From positions 124,001 through 188,000 of the forward strand of contig CAVVHP010000016.1 of assembly GCA_963748105.1 (NCBI GenBank): a DNA stretch of 64,000 nucleotides, read 5' to 3'. The position numbers were made by a program, and so were the translations under genes. The notes beneath the pieces were generated by a model that saw only the letters and a list, made by a program, of their open reading frames with translations, was not told the origin of the DNA and did no database searches. Shown piece after piece: positions 1-9,190 of the stretch; the stretch's first letter is position 1, and each line of letters begins with the position of its first letter. The stretch comes from JAKAGZ01 sp963748105. GTDB lineage: Bacteria > Bacteroidota > Ignavibacteria > Ignavibacteriales > Ignavibacteriaceae.

Positions 1-98
1 GAGCTAGTTTTAGGATTATTGTTGTTATCAGTAGTAAGAGTTGTAGAATTAACGAATAAAAAAGAAATAGCTATAATAATGAAATGCTTAATATCCAT
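1..98 (-). CDS. Secreted protein, N-terminal fragment (cut by window edge)
   Basis: An ATG at 98 on the minus strand follows a G-rich ribosome-binding site (AGGGGGGAAAA). It opens a frame of 32 codons that runs off the left edge without a stop. The peptide begins MDIKHFIIIAISFLFVNS, a typical Sec signal peptide with a short basic start and a hydrophobic core, followed by a Thr/Asn-rich stretch. Only the export signal can be read, so the function is unknown. The gene is divergent from the polymerase remnant at 348. Confidence 0.6.
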   Translation of the reverse strand, partial: MDIKHFIIIAISFLFVNSTTLTTDNNNNPKTS

Positions 99-312
99 TT
101 TTCCCCCCTGTATTTCGAACGCAGTCAATAATTACATAAATGTAATATTGAACTAGATGAATAATTCATCAATTGTAAATAACAATATTTCATTCATTAA
201 AGCAAATATCTAAAGATGACATTTTAATTTAAGCATTTTGATATTTTTCTTAGTAATCATGCTCAACCTATAAAGCCCACTTGACTTATTCCAATTCTTT
301 TATTTAGTTAAT

Positions 313-330
313 AGTGAATATTTGTTCACT
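313..330. promoter_or_regulatory. Palindrome upstream of Y-family polymerase, candidate operator
   Basis: The sequence AGTGAATATTTGTTCACT has 6-bp inverted arms around a 6-bp spacer and ends 18 bp before the polymerase start. Error-prone polymerases are commonly under SOS control, so this could be a repressor site. The motif was not matched to any known LexA box and the role is inference. Confidence 0.3.
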
Positions 331-347
331 TAACATAGACTTTAAAA

Positions 348-758
348 ATGCCATTAAAGAGCTTATTCCTTGATTTTAACTCCTATTTCGCTTCAGTTGA
401 GCAGCAAATTAATCCCGAATTACGCAATAATCCGGTAGGGGTTTTACCCGTAATTGCCGATACCACATGCTGCATTGCTGCCAGCTATGACGCAAAAGCT
501 TACGGAGTAAAAACCGAAACTATGGTATTGGAAGCAAAAAGATTGTGTCCTGGTATGTTGTTCGTTGAGGCTAACCACAAAACCTATATACAATATCACC
601 AGAGACTCGTAGATAAAGTGAATGAATGCCTTCCCGTAAATAAGGTTCATTCGATTGATGAAATGGTCTGCAACCTGATAGGAAATGAAAGTAAGCGGGA
701 AAATGCAATTAGCATAGCACTGCTTATAAAGAAAAAAATCAGGGAGGAAGTCGGTTAA
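348..758 (+). pseudogene. Truncated Y-family DNA polymerase (DinB/UmuC-like)
   Basis: The 136-residue frame matches only the N-terminal palm/fingers part of a Y-family translesion polymerase, which is normally about 350-420 residues. The first catalytic Asp lies in LDFNSYFASVE (about residue 9), and the second acidic pair is in HSIDEM (about residues 104-107). The frame stops at 758, just where the family continues into its conserved SIGIAPNR-like segment. No thumb or little-finger domain could be found in any frame up to pyrK. It is most likely a decayed remnant. A stand-alone palm would lack most DNA contacts and is unlikely to be a working polymerase. Confidence 0.75.
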
Positions 759-890
759 TATTCAATTTCTGCCGGCAAAAGCAGTGTAAAAAACATAACG
801 AGAGGAAGGTGAGAATAATCATATCACTATTGAACACTTTAGCACTTTCCGTATTTTTTGATTTAGTTATTACAAAAACTTAAATTAAGA

Positions 891-918
891 GGGTTAAAAA
901 TATAATTATTTATAACCC
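891..918. other. Inverted repeat (hairpin) upstream of pyrK
   Basis: Arms of 12 bp (GGGTTAAAAATA and TATTTATAACCC, one mismatch) surround a 4-nt loop, about 50 bp before pyrK. There is no T-tract after it, so a simple intrinsic terminator is doubtful. It may be an operator or mRNA structure in front of the pyr genes. Confidence 0.35.
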
Positions 919-967
919 ACCGAAATTTCCAGGTTGTTAGAAATTTTATTTTAATTTAGGATTACGA

Positions 968-1729
968 TTGTTTATAGCTAAAGCCCCTGTAGAAAAATCA
1001 ATAGAACTCGATCACGATATTTACCTGCTTAAGATATTCTGTCCTGAAATTTCACACATAGTAAAACCGGGACAATTCCTGAATATTCGGGTATCTGAAT
1101 CAATGTATCCCTTACTGCGCCGGCCATTCAGCGTTTGCGATGTTGAAGGAGAGTTTATATACTTAATGTTTAATATCTATGGTGAGGGAACAAAAATATT
1201 ATCAAGGAAGCATAAAGGAGATATGATTGACATTCTGGGTCCACTTGGCAATGGATTTAATCTTGAGGATGATTATGAAACTGCAGTAATTGTTGCCGGG
1301 GGATTGGGAGCAGCTCCCTTTGCTTTTTTGACCAGGGCTATTAGTGAGAATAAAAATATTCATTCCTTTATTGGTGGTAGGACATACCAGGAAGTGATCA
1401 CTTATGGCATGAAAAATTTTTCCGCCGCTACAGATGATGGGTCAAAAGGTTTTAAAGGAACTGTGGTCGATTTATTGAAGAAAGAATTTGATCAGATTAA
1501 AGGAAACAGGATAAAAATATTCGGCTGTGGCCCTAACGCAATGTTAAGAGCTCTGAAGGATTTCACTGTAAACAAAAATATTAATTGTGAAGTTTCAACT
1601 GAATGTGCTATGGCATGCGGATTTGGTATATGTCAGGGATGCCCTATTGAATCGACAGAACATCCGGAAAAATATCACTTGGTTTGTAAGGATGGACCGG
1701 TATTTAATGTAAAAGATGTTATTATATGA
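968..1729 (+). CDS. pyrK: Dihydroorotate dehydrogenase B, electron-transfer subunit PyrK
   Basis: PyrK moves electrons from the FMN of PyrD through FAD and a [2Fe-2S] cluster to NAD+ during pyrimidine synthesis. The 253-residue product has the FAD-binding RPFSVCD motif (about 52-58), a nucleotide-binding GGLGAAPF segment (about 112) and the C-terminal cluster cysteines C217, C222, C225 and C240 in the C-x4-C-x2-C-x14-C spacing of the family. The start used is TTG at 968, because no ATG lies upstream in frame and the reading begins correctly at the ferredoxin-reductase fold. The stop overlaps the pyrD start by 4 bp (ATGA), so the two subunits are translationally coupled. Confidence 0.93.
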   Translation: MFIAKAPVEKSIELDHDIYLLKIFCPEISHIVKPGQFLNIRVSESMYPLLRRPFSVCDVEGEFIYLMFNIYGEGTKILSRKHKGDMIDILGPLGNGFNLEDDYETAVIVAGGLGAAPFAFLTRAISENKNIHSFIGGRTYQEVITYGMKNFSAATDDGSKGFKGTVVDLLKKEFDQIKGNRIKIFGCGPNAMLRALKDFTVNKNINCEVSTECAMACGFGICQGCPIESTEHPEKYHLVCKDGPVFNVKDVII

Positions 1730-2643
1730 GTAAAATTGATTTATGTGTAAATATTGGGAAATTAAAACTCAGAAATCCAATAATGCTTGCTTCCGGGACA
1801 GTGGGCTATGGCAATGAAATTTCAGAGTTTACAGATCTAAATAAGATTGGTGGAATTGTAACTAAATCTCTAAGTCTTAAACCAAGAAAAGGAAATCCTC
1901 CACAGAGAATAGTTGAAACTCCAGCCGGAATGTTAAATGCGATAGGCCTCGCAAACGTTGGTGTAGAAGAATTCTTAAAAGAGAAAATTCCTTTCCTGAA
2001 AAACTATGACGTTCCACTGATTTGCAATATTGCTGCAAGTACACTGGAAGAATATGTTGAATGCACAAAGATCCTGACGCAGGAAGAAACGATTAAAGCT
2101 TTTGAAATTAATGTCTCTTGTCCAAATGTGAAAGAAGGTGGACTTCAATTTGGTAATGACGTTTCAGCTGTAGGAAAAATTACAGAAAAGGTTAAAGCTG
2201 TTACAGATAAACCCGTTATTATTAAACTGTCTCCAAATGTTTCTTATATTTCTGAGTTTGCAAAGGCTGTTAAAAAGGAAGGTGGTGATGCTGTCTCTGC
2301 CATCAATACGCTTGTTGGTACTTCATTCAACATATTCTCAAAAAAACCAAAATTATTTAATATTAGTGGTGGACTTTCAGGTCCGGCAATAAAACCTGTA
2401 GCACTTGCAAAAGTTCTTGAGATTAAAAGGAATGTAGATATACCAATTATAGGAATTGGCGGAATCTCGAACTGGCGGGATGTTATAGAATTTATGATTG
2501 TTGGGGCATCAGCAGTACAACTTGGTACTATAAATTTTATCGATCCTTCAGCAGCAGGGAAGATATTGTTACAACTCGAAGAATATTGTATAAAATACGG
2601 TGTGTCTAAATTATCAGAACTAACCGGCTCATATAAAATCTAA
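1726..2643 (+). CDS. pyrD: Dihydroorotate dehydrogenase, class 1B catalytic subunit
   Basis: This 305-residue FMN enzyme oxidises dihydroorotate to orotate, the fourth step of pyrimidine synthesis. The class 1 active-site cysteine is C132 in NVSCPNVKEGG. The FMN-binding C-terminal segment with GIGGISNWRD and VGASAVQLGT is also present. A cysteine (not serine) base and the adjacent pyrK mark it as the NAD-linked heterotetrameric 1B type. The length matches the family, and folC follows after 3 bp. Confidence 0.95.
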   Translation: MSKIDLCVNIGKLKLRNPIMLASGTVGYGNEISEFTDLNKIGGIVTKSLSLKPRKGNPPQRIVETPAGMLNAIGLANVGVEEFLKEKIPFLKNYDVPLICNIAASTLEEYVECTKILTQEETIKAFEINVSCPNVKEGGLQFGNDVSAVGKITEKVKAVTDKPVIIKLSPNVSYISEFAKAVKKEGGDAVSAINTLVGTSFNIFSKKPKLFNISGGLSGPAIKPVALAKVLEIKRNVDIPIIGIGGISNWRDVIEFMIVGASAVQLGTINFIDPSAAGKILLQLEEYCIKYGVSKLSELTGSYKI

Positions 2644-2646
2644 ATT

Positions 2647-3909
2647 ATGACTATCCAGGAATCACTTAATAAACTATTTTCACTTCATACATTCGGAATA
2701 AAGCTTGGGCTGGATAACACGCGCGCATTTTTAGAATATTTAGATAATCCACAAAAAAAAATAAAAACAATTCATGTTGCAGGTTCTAACGGGAAAGGCA
2801 GTACTTCTGCATTTCTTGCCAGTATGCTGACAGAATTTGGTTATAAAACAGGCCTTTATACTTCTCCACATTTTATAAGATTTAATGAAAGAATTAAAAT
2901 CGGGAACGAGGAAATACCTGATGATTTTGTAGCTGGATTCGTTGAAAAACATGAAAAAAAAATAGATGAATTAAAGCTTACATTCTTTGAAGTGACCACT
3001 GCCATTGCATTTGAATATTTTGAAAGTGAAAAAGTTGATTATGCTGTAATTGAAACCGGATTGGGTGGAAGATTGGATGCAACAAATGTACTTGATCCCA
3101 TAGCTGTTGTGATAACGTCCATCAGTCTTGAACACACCAGCATTTTGGGTGAGACTCTTGATAAGATTGCTTCAGAAAAGGCAGGAATAATTAAAAATAA
3201 CGTGCCTGTGTTTACAGGTAATCTTCCAAGGCAGGCATTTGACGTAATCGAAAGAAAATGCAAAGATTTAAATTGCAATTTATTCAGGCTTGAAGAATAT
3301 GTGATAAATAGAACTGATTCAATTGAATTATATACTGAAGAAATTGAGCTTGATGATTTTAGTATGCCGTTGAGAGGGAATTATCAAAAATTGAATGCTG
3401 CTCTTGCCGGACTGGTAATTTCTAAAACTTTTATCTCGGACGATTATGATCATATTGAAAAAGGAATAAAGAACGTAATTAATAATACAGGTTTGCAGGG
3501 AAGATATGAATATTTCCATAATCAACCAGATATAATATTTGATTCTGCTCATAATCCTGATGGGATTAAAAGCTTTTTAAGTGAATTTAGCAAAGATTAC
3601 AAGGGATACGGTAAAAAAACTTTGTTGTTCGCAGCTATGAAAGAAAAGGCTATCGGAGAAATGCTTGAAGATTTAGGAACTTATTTTGATGAAATTCGTG
3701 TTACTCAAATAGAATACGAAAGGTCAGCTAAAATTGATGACTTGATTAGAGTTGCCGGTGAAAAAGGTATTAAGGCAATTGCTGAAAGAAATATTGATGA
3801 TTTTATATTAGGATATATGAATAATTCTCCTGAAGATTGCCTTGTTGTTCTGGGAAGCATATACCTCCTGGGAGAGGTAAAATCCAGGCTGCAAAATAAA
3901 TTAGCTTGA
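2647..3909 (+). CDS. folC: Bifunctional folylpolyglutamate synthase / dihydrofolate synthase
   Basis: FolC adds glutamate to dihydropteroate and then extends the polyglutamate tail of folates in an ATP-dependent ligase reaction of the Mur ligase superfamily. The 420-residue protein has the P-loop GSNGKGST at residues 46-53, the family segment ETGLGGRLDATN, and the C-terminal ligase domain starting near FDSAHNPDG. It starts 3 bp after pyrD stops, so it is read in the same operon as pyrK-pyrD. Confidence 0.94.
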   Translation: MTIQESLNKLFSLHTFGIKLGLDNTRAFLEYLDNPQKKIKTIHVAGSNGKGSTSAFLASMLTEFGYKTGLYTSPHFIRFNERIKIGNEEIPDDFVAGFVEKHEKKIDELKLTFFEVTTAIAFEYFESEKVDYAVIETGLGGRLDATNVLDPIAVVITSISLEHTSILGETLDKIASEKAGIIKNNVPVFTGNLPRQAFDVIERKCKDLNCNLFRLEEYVINRTDSIELYTEEIELDDFSMPLRGNYQKLNAALAGLVISKTFISDDYDHIEKGIKNVINNTGLQGRYEYFHNQPDIIFDSAHNPDGIKSFLSEFSKDYKGYGKKTLLFAAMKEKAIGEMLEDLGTYFDEIRVTQIEYERSAKIDDLIRVAGEKGIKAIAERNIDDFILGYMNNSPEDCLVVLGSIYLLGEVKSRLQNKLA

Positions 3910-4113
3910 CATTATTTAATTTTCCCTTTAAGTTTAGGTTAAACCTCGGGATCCTTTCATCAGTTAATAATCATTTAGTTTTGAAAATTTAATTAGCAAG
4001 TAAAAACCTCAAGAATAATTCACATTTCCGAATATAAAGCCATTAAAAGTTTAATAATATTAACCAAAAAATCATTTAAAATAACAATTCACCATTTTAA
4101 TTAGGGACTAGTC

Positions 4114-5367
4114 ATGCCAATGGATATCTCAGAACTTAAATCCAAAAAAATCGTTGAACTGAATCAAATTGCCAAGGACCTGGATATTTCCGGATACAGC
4201 GATTTCAGGAAACAGGAACTTATTTTTAAAATTCTCGAAGCCCAGACTTCAAAGGACGGGTTAACATTCTCCAAAGGAGTTCTGGAAGTTCTCCCCGATG
4301 GATACGGATTTCTCCGTTCAGCAGATTATAATTATCTGCCTTCTCCGGATGATATTTATGTATCGCCTTCGCAGATTAAGAAATTTAGTCTGAGAACAGG
4401 AGATTATGTCAGTGGGCAGGTAAGACCACCAAAAGAAGGTGAAAGATTTTTTGCCCTGTTAAGAGTGGAAGCTGTAAACGGACTTGAACCTGATAACATA
4501 AGAGGCAGAACTCTTTTTGATAATCTCGTTCCGGTTTACCCAACTAAAAAGTTAAGTCTGGAATCAGCTCCCGGTGAATATTCAATGAGAATTATGGATT
4601 TACTTTCTCCAATTGGTAAGGGACAAAGAGGACTGGTTGTTTCTCCACCCAAAAGTGGTAAAACGGTATTACTACAGAAAATTGCAAACTCTATTACGCG
4701 TAATCATCCTGACATAAAAATGATAATCTTATTGATTGATGAACGTCCGGAAGAAGTAACAGATATGGAGCGTTCAGTTAAAGCTGAGGTTATTAGCTCC
4801 ACATTTGATGAACCAGCAGAAAGACACGTTCAGGTTGCGGATATGGTTATAGAAAAAGCTAAAAGGCTTGTTGAAGCAAATGAAGATGTTGTCATTCTGC
4901 TTGATAGTATTACAAGATTAGCACGTGCGCATAATATTGTTGTACCACACAGTGGAAGAATTCTTTCCGGTGGTGTGGATTCAAATGCTTTACATAAACC
5001 CAAAAGATTTTTTGGAGCGGCGAGAAATACAGAGGACGGTGGAAGTCTTACAATTATTGCTACAGCACTTATTGATACAGGCAGCAGAATGGATGATGTG
5101 ATCTTTGAGGAATTCAAGGGTACTGGTAATATGGAAATTGTACTAAATCGTGACCTGAGTGACAGAAGAATCTTCCCGGCAATAGATGTTAACAGATCTG
5201 GTACTCGTAGAGAAGAATTACTCATGAAAGAAGATGATTTGCAGAAAGTCTGGATCTTAAGAAAAATATTAAGCGATTTCAGTCCTGTAGAAGCAATGGA
5301 CTTTTTGCTTGATAAAATCAGGGGCACAAAAAATAATAAAGAATTTCTCAGTGCAATGAATAGCTAA
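4114..5367 (+). CDS. rho: Transcription termination factor Rho
   Basis: Rho is a hexameric RNA-dependent ATPase that ends transcription at unstructured C-rich sites. The 417-residue product contains the Rho N-terminal helical domain (about 5-43), the cold-shock-like RNA-binding domain (about 50-125, with DGYGFLRS), the Walker A SPPKSGKT (177-184), the Walker B VVILLDSITRLARA and the Q/R-loop region around VDSNALHKPKRFFGAARN. There is no long N-terminal insertion of the kind seen in some Bacteroidota and actinobacteria. It stands alone, with gaps of about 200 bp before and 140 bp after it. Confidence 0.96.
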   Translation: MPMDISELKSKKIVELNQIAKDLDISGYSDFRKQELIFKILEAQTSKDGLTFSKGVLEVLPDGYGFLRSADYNYLPSPDDIYVSPSQIKKFSLRTGDYVSGQVRPPKEGERFFALLRVEAVNGLEPDNIRGRTLFDNLVPVYPTKKLSLESAPGEYSMRIMDLLSPIGKGQRGLVVSPPKSGKTVLLQKIANSITRNHPDIKMIILLIDERPEEVTDMERSVKAEVISSTFDEPAERHVQVADMVIEKAKRLVEANEDVVILLDSITRLARAHNIVVPHSGRILSGGVDSNALHKPKRFFGAARNTEDGGSLTIIATALIDTGSRMDDVIFEEFKGTGNMEIVLNRDLSDRRIFPAIDVNRSGTRREELLMKEDDLQKVWILRKILSDFSPVEAMDFLLDKIRGTKNNKEFLSAMNS

Positions 5368-5507
5368 AAAAGAGAAATACTTTTTATTTCTACAATCATA
5401 TCTATAACTCATATCATAAAGCTAGGGCTTGGATCAATTTTATGGAATTATCCATTTTAGGTATGTGGTGTACCGCACTTGAGTTTTGAATAATTCTATG
5501 TAAGTTT

Positions 5508-6806
5508 GTGAGTAATATGATAATTAAAAAATGTTTCATCCTTGTAATCATTTTTCTGTCTGTCTCATTTGCTCAAGGGCATCGGAGACCGGCTGTTACT
5601 CCATTTCATAGTCAAATCCCTTTTTATGCTGTTGTTCACGTAATTCCGGGCGATAGTCTTAATGAGATTAACTATCTGTACAGAATACCATACAACCAGC
5701 TGGTTTTTGTAAAAGAGAATAGCCATTATGAAGCTGAATTAAGCCTATCAGTTGAGGTCTATGATACCAGCAGGAACTTTATTGCAAGACAAATAAAAGA
5801 AGATAATATTTCTGTTGGTGAATTTTCAAAAACTAATTCTCCTGAATTGTATGCCCAGGGATTAATCCAATTTAAATTACCCAACCATGAATATGATCTT
5901 GTACCAGTAATTACTGATAAGCAATCGGGACAGGAAGCCAAACTAAATCATTTTCGTATTAAAAAATTAAATTCCAAATTTTTGGATTTTCTTCTTCCTA
6001 TAGTAGTTAATGAAACAAAAATTAGATTTAATAATGAAAATGTATTCCAGGTTACAAACTTTGAAGGATTCATTCCTTTTGATCAATACCAGTATAAAAT
6101 AATATTCCCTTCATTGGACACTTCAATTAGTCAAATTAATGTCACAATTACTAATAATAGAGATACCGTTTTTAAAGGGCCAATTACTGAATCATTTATT
6201 TCTTCTAATGATCTGGCAGAATATGATGGAAATATTATTATCAAAAATAAACAGGGAAGAAAGCAATTTAAAAATTTTGTATTGGATAATATTGTAGGAA
6301 AATTGAAAGTTGGTGATTTGAAAATATCGGTATCAAAATCAGATAGTACACGCTATTCTGATTTTTTTCTCAAGCAGGTTGTTTGGTTTAATAAACCATT
6401 TTCTTTACAAAATTCTGAATTTGCTATTAAAGCATTGAAATACATGGCGAATGATTCAGTTGTAAGTAAAGTTCTTGATACCAGTAAAGACAAATACAAA
6501 GCTTCATTGAGTAATTTTTGGGATAAATATGACCCCACTCCTGCTACTCAGTTTAATGAATTGATGAATGAATATTATCTGAGAGTAGATTTTGCACTAA
6601 GACATTTTTCTACTCTTACCGGGAAAAGCGGAGCTGATACTGATAGAGGTAAAATATTTATTAAGTTTGGTAAACCATCATTTATAGAAAGAAGTTCTGA
6701 CGATTATGGACGTGTTGTTGAAAGGTGGGTTTACAGGAAAGAAAAGTTAAATTTCATTTTTATAGACAAAAATGGAACCGGAGAATTTCCGTTAGCGAAA
6801 GGATGA
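5508..6806 (+). CDS. GWxTD-domain secreted protein
   Basis: The 432-residue protein starts with a signal peptide (hydrophobic IIKKCFILVIIFLSVSFAQG, cleavage after about residue 25). It ends in a domain of the GWxTD type, recognised from DTDRGKIFIKFGKPS and a downstream ERWVYR strand. The hallmark Trp is replaced: the sequence reads SGADTD. The GTG at 5508 is used, although ATG at 5517 would serve equally. GWxTD proteins are envelope proteins of unknown function in the Bacteroidota/Ignavibacteria lineage. The stop overlaps the pdxA start in an ATGA, so the two are coupled. Confidence 0.75.
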   Translation: MSNMIIKKCFILVIIFLSVSFAQGHRRPAVTPFHSQIPFYAVVHVIPGDSLNEINYLYRIPYNQLVFVKENSHYEAELSLSVEVYDTSRNFIARQIKEDNISVGEFSKTNSPELYAQGLIQFKLPNHEYDLVPVITDKQSGQEAKLNHFRIKKLNSKFLDFLLPIVVNETKIRFNNENVFQVTNFEGFIPFDQYQYKIIFPSLDTSISQINVTITNNRDTVFKGPITESFISSNDLAEYDGNIIIKNKQGRKQFKNFVLDNIVGKLKVGDLKISVSKSDSTRYSDFFLKQVVWFNKPFSLQNSEFAIKALKYMANDSVVSKVLDTSKDKYKASLSNFWDKYDPTPATQFNELMNEYYLRVDFALRHFSTLTGKSGADTDRGKIFIKFGKPSFIERSSDDYGRVVERWVYRKEKLNFIFIDKNGTGEFPLAKG

Positions 6807-7798
6807 AAAACAGATTTATCTTTACGTGCGGGGATATTAATGGAATCGGCCCCGAAATAGTTATTAAAACTCTAGAAGTTCTTAAAAAAAAATCCACCTC
6901 AAAGTTCTACGTTCTTTGCCCTCCATCAGTTTTTGAACATTATTATAAGTTATCTAAAAGTAAATTCCAATATGAAATTTCTGAAAACTTTAATGATGCT
7001 GACTCTGTTGTAACTGTAATTCCTTTAAAAGACCTAAAATTAAATTACGGCAAGCCAACTAAAAATTCTGGTAAAATTTCGTTTGAAGCTATCAAAATAG
7101 CCGTCAAATTTGTAAACGAGGGGAGTGTTGAGGCAATTGTAACAGCACCAATATCCAAAACTGCAATAAATATGGCGGGAATTAATTTCCCTGGACATAC
7201 TGAAATGTTAGCTGAATGGACTTCTACTAATGATTTTGTTATGACGTTTCTTTCAAAAAAGATGAAATCTGCACTTGTTACCATTCACAATCCATTAAAA
7301 AAGGTACCGGGACTTATCACTGAAAAGAACTTACATTCAACCTTTAATGTTGTTCTTAATTCACTCAGAAATGATCTAAATATTGATAAACCGAAAGTCG
7401 CCGTACTTGGATTAAATCCACACGCAGGTGAATCCGGAATTATTGGCACTGAAGAAGAAAATATTATTAAACCCTCAATCTTAAGTTTTCAAAATAATCA
7501 GTTTTTATCTGGCCCATTTTCACCCGATGCATTTTTTGCTAACAGAAGGTATAAAAAATTTGATCTGGTTATTGGTATGTATCACGACCAGGTTTTAATT
7601 CCATTCAAAATGCTGAACTTTGGTGGTGGAGTAAATTACACAGCCGGATTGCCAATAATCAGGACATCACCGGATCACGGAGTGGCATACGATATTGCTG
7701 GAAGAAATCTCGCTAATCCTGCAAGCTTTCTGGAAGCTGTTAGATATGCCGGAATAATTATTAAAAACCGAAAAAGAAAAGCGAAAAACAGTGGCTAA
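6803..7798 (+). CDS. pdxA: 4-hydroxythreonine-4-phosphate dehydrogenase PdxA
   Basis: PdxA is an NAD-dependent oxidase of the DXP-dependent pyridoxal phosphate pathway. The 331-residue length is typical. The divalent-metal histidines are visible in FPGHTEML, LNPHAGE and YHDQVLIPFK, and the substrate segment TSPDHGVAYDIAG is near the C terminus. A longer frame opens at 6725, but the protein family begins at MKNRFIFTCGD, and this ATG (6803) sits in an ATGA overlap with the upstream gene, so it is the start. A methyltransferase overlaps the 3' end by 8 bp. Confidence 0.94.
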   Translation: MKNRFIFTCGDINGIGPEIVIKTLEVLKKKSTSKFYVLCPPSVFEHYYKLSKSKFQYEISENFNDADSVVTVIPLKDLKLNYGKPTKNSGKISFEAIKIAVKFVNEGSVEAIVTAPISKTAINMAGINFPGHTEMLAEWTSTNDFVMTFLSKKMKSALVTIHNPLKKVPGLITEKNLHSTFNVVLNSLRNDLNIDKPKVAVLGLNPHAGESGIIGTEEENIIKPSILSFQNNQFLSGPFSPDAFFANRRYKKFDLVIGMYHDQVLIPFKMLNFGGGVNYTAGLPIIRTSPDHGVAYDIAGRNLANPASFLEAVRYAGIIIKNRKRKAKNSG

Positions 7799-8516
7799 AA
7801 ATAATTATGATTCTGTATCCCTTATTTATGATAATTTGATGCGTACAGTAAGATATGATTACTGGGCAGATTATATTTATGACATTTCTTCCAAATACAT
7901 AGATACCAAGAGTAAAGTGCTGGAACTAGGATCCGGGAATTGTAAGCTCGCTGCATTTCTTAAGAAAAAATATAAAAATATTATTGCTACTGACCTTTCT
8001 TTCCAAATGTTGAGGCTAAATAAGAAAATTACACTGCCAAAGATTTGCTGCAATATGACCAGACTTCCATTTAATACTAAATTCGATCTGATAATATCAA
8101 CTTTTGATAGTGTTAATTATTTATTGTACAAAAAAGACTTAATGAATTTATTTAAAGGAATATCCACTGTCTTAAGCGAACATGGGATTTTTACATTTGA
8201 TGTTTCGATGGAAAAAAACAGCATAACTCACTCGGTCTACCCCGATCGTGTGGGTAAGGTTGAACAAATTAAATTTACTCAAAAAAGCCAATTTAATAAC
8301 AAGAATAAAATCCATAGGAATATTTTTGAGATTCAGTTGGCAAATGGTGAAAAGATTACGGAAATTCATAAAGAAAGAATTTATAGCTTTAATGATTATT
8401 TTATTTTGATCGAGAAAGCGGGACTATTCGTAACGGAATGCCTGGAAGCTTTTTCATTCAAAGACGGTACACGGTATTCTAAGCGACTTCAATTTATTGT
8501 AAAAAAAGCAGGATAA
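7791..8516 (+). CDS. Class I SAM-dependent methyltransferase
   Basis: The 241-residue protein shows the Rossmann-fold motif I VLELGSGNCKLAAFL (about 44-58), the acidic loop IIATDLSF (about 66-73) and a motif IV-like LIISTFDSVNYLL. The substrate is not evident. The fold is of the ubiquinone/tellurite-resistance type with a long beta-rich insert after residue 130. GTG at 7791 is the start and overlaps pdxA by 8 bp. ftsE follows 2 bp later, so the gene sits in the pdxA-ftsE operon. Confidence 0.82.
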   Translation: MAKNNYDSVSLIYDNLMRTVRYDYWADYIYDISSKYIDTKSKVLELGSGNCKLAAFLKKKYKNIIATDLSFQMLRLNKKITLPKICCNMTRLPFNTKFDLIISTFDSVNYLLYKKDLMNLFKGISTVLSEHGIFTFDVSMEKNSITHSVYPDRVGKVEQIKFTQKSQFNNKNKIHRNIFEIQLANGEKITEIHKERIYSFNDYFILIEKAGLFVTECLEAFSFKDGTRYSKRLQFIVKKAG

Positions 8517-8518
8517 AG

Positions 8519-9190
8519 ATGTTATCATTCAATAATGTGGATTTTAGTTATTCGCATCAGCAAATATTTTCTGATTTAAGTTTTAGCCTTGGGCACGGTG
8601 AATTTAGTTTTCTTATTGGAAGGAGTGGAGCAGGAAAAAGCACAGTCCTTCAGATGGTATATATGAATATTTTACCTCATGCCGGTGTAGTGGAAGTAGG
8701 TAATTTTGATTCCAAAACTATAAAACCAAAACAATTGCCTCTTTTAAGAAGAAAGCTAGGCATTGTGTTTCAGGATTTTAAACTAATGAGAGACAGAAAT
8801 ATTTATGACAACCTTTCTTTTATCCTTGAGGTAACGAATACTTCCGGCAAAGAAATTAAAAAGAGAATCAATAATGCATTAACTGATGTAGGCTTGCTAC
8901 ACAGGAGATTTAGTATGCCGGATGAACTGTCCGGTGGTGAAAAACAGAGGGTAGCAATTGCGAGAGCTTTATTAAATGAACCGATATTAATATTAGCCGA
9001 TGAACCAACTGGAAATCTTGATCCGGAAACGTCTGGTGAAATTCTTGAAATCCTGATGAAAATATACTCAAGAGGAACTGCAGTACTTTTTGCAACACAT
9101 AATTATGATATTGTAAGAAAGTACAGCGACAAAAAAATTATAAAGCTGGAAAACGGAAAGGCCGTAAATGCCGTTATCAAGCAGAAATAG
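8519..9190 (+). CDS. ftsE: Cell-division ABC ATPase FtsE
   Basis: FtsE pairs with FtsX to control peptidoglycan hydrolases at the septum. The 223-residue ATPase has Walker A GRSGAGKST (34-42), the FtsE-characteristic RRKLGIVFQDFKLM, the signature LSGGEKQRVAIARAL and Walker B LILADEPTGNLD followed by the H-loop FATHNYDIV. No ftsX lies next to it, and the many FtsX-like permeases 15 kb away are a different family. Its last 14 bp overlap the convergent adk gene. Confidence 0.85.
   Translation: MLSFNNVDFSYSHQQIFSDLSFSLGHGEFSFLIGRSGAGKSTVLQMVYMNILPHAGVVEVGNFDSKTIKPKQLPLLRRKLGIVFQDFKLMRDRNIYDNLSFILEVTNTSGKEIKKRINNALTDVGLLHRRFSMPDELSGGEKQRVAIARALLNEPILILADEPTGNLDPETSGEILEILMKIYSRGTAVLFATHNYDIVRKYSDKKIIKLENGKAVNAVIKQK

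Noticed and set aside
4830..5327. 165-codon minus-strand frame inside rho
   Set aside because: It is the complementary shadow of a strongly conserved rho coding region, has no ribosome-binding site and its translation is Ser/Leu/Ile-rich with no recognisable domain.
8519..9190. FtsE as the ATPase partner of the permease array
   Set aside because: It has FtsE-specific motifs, lies 15 kb away in another operon, and the array has its own MacB/LolD-like ATPase at 23654.
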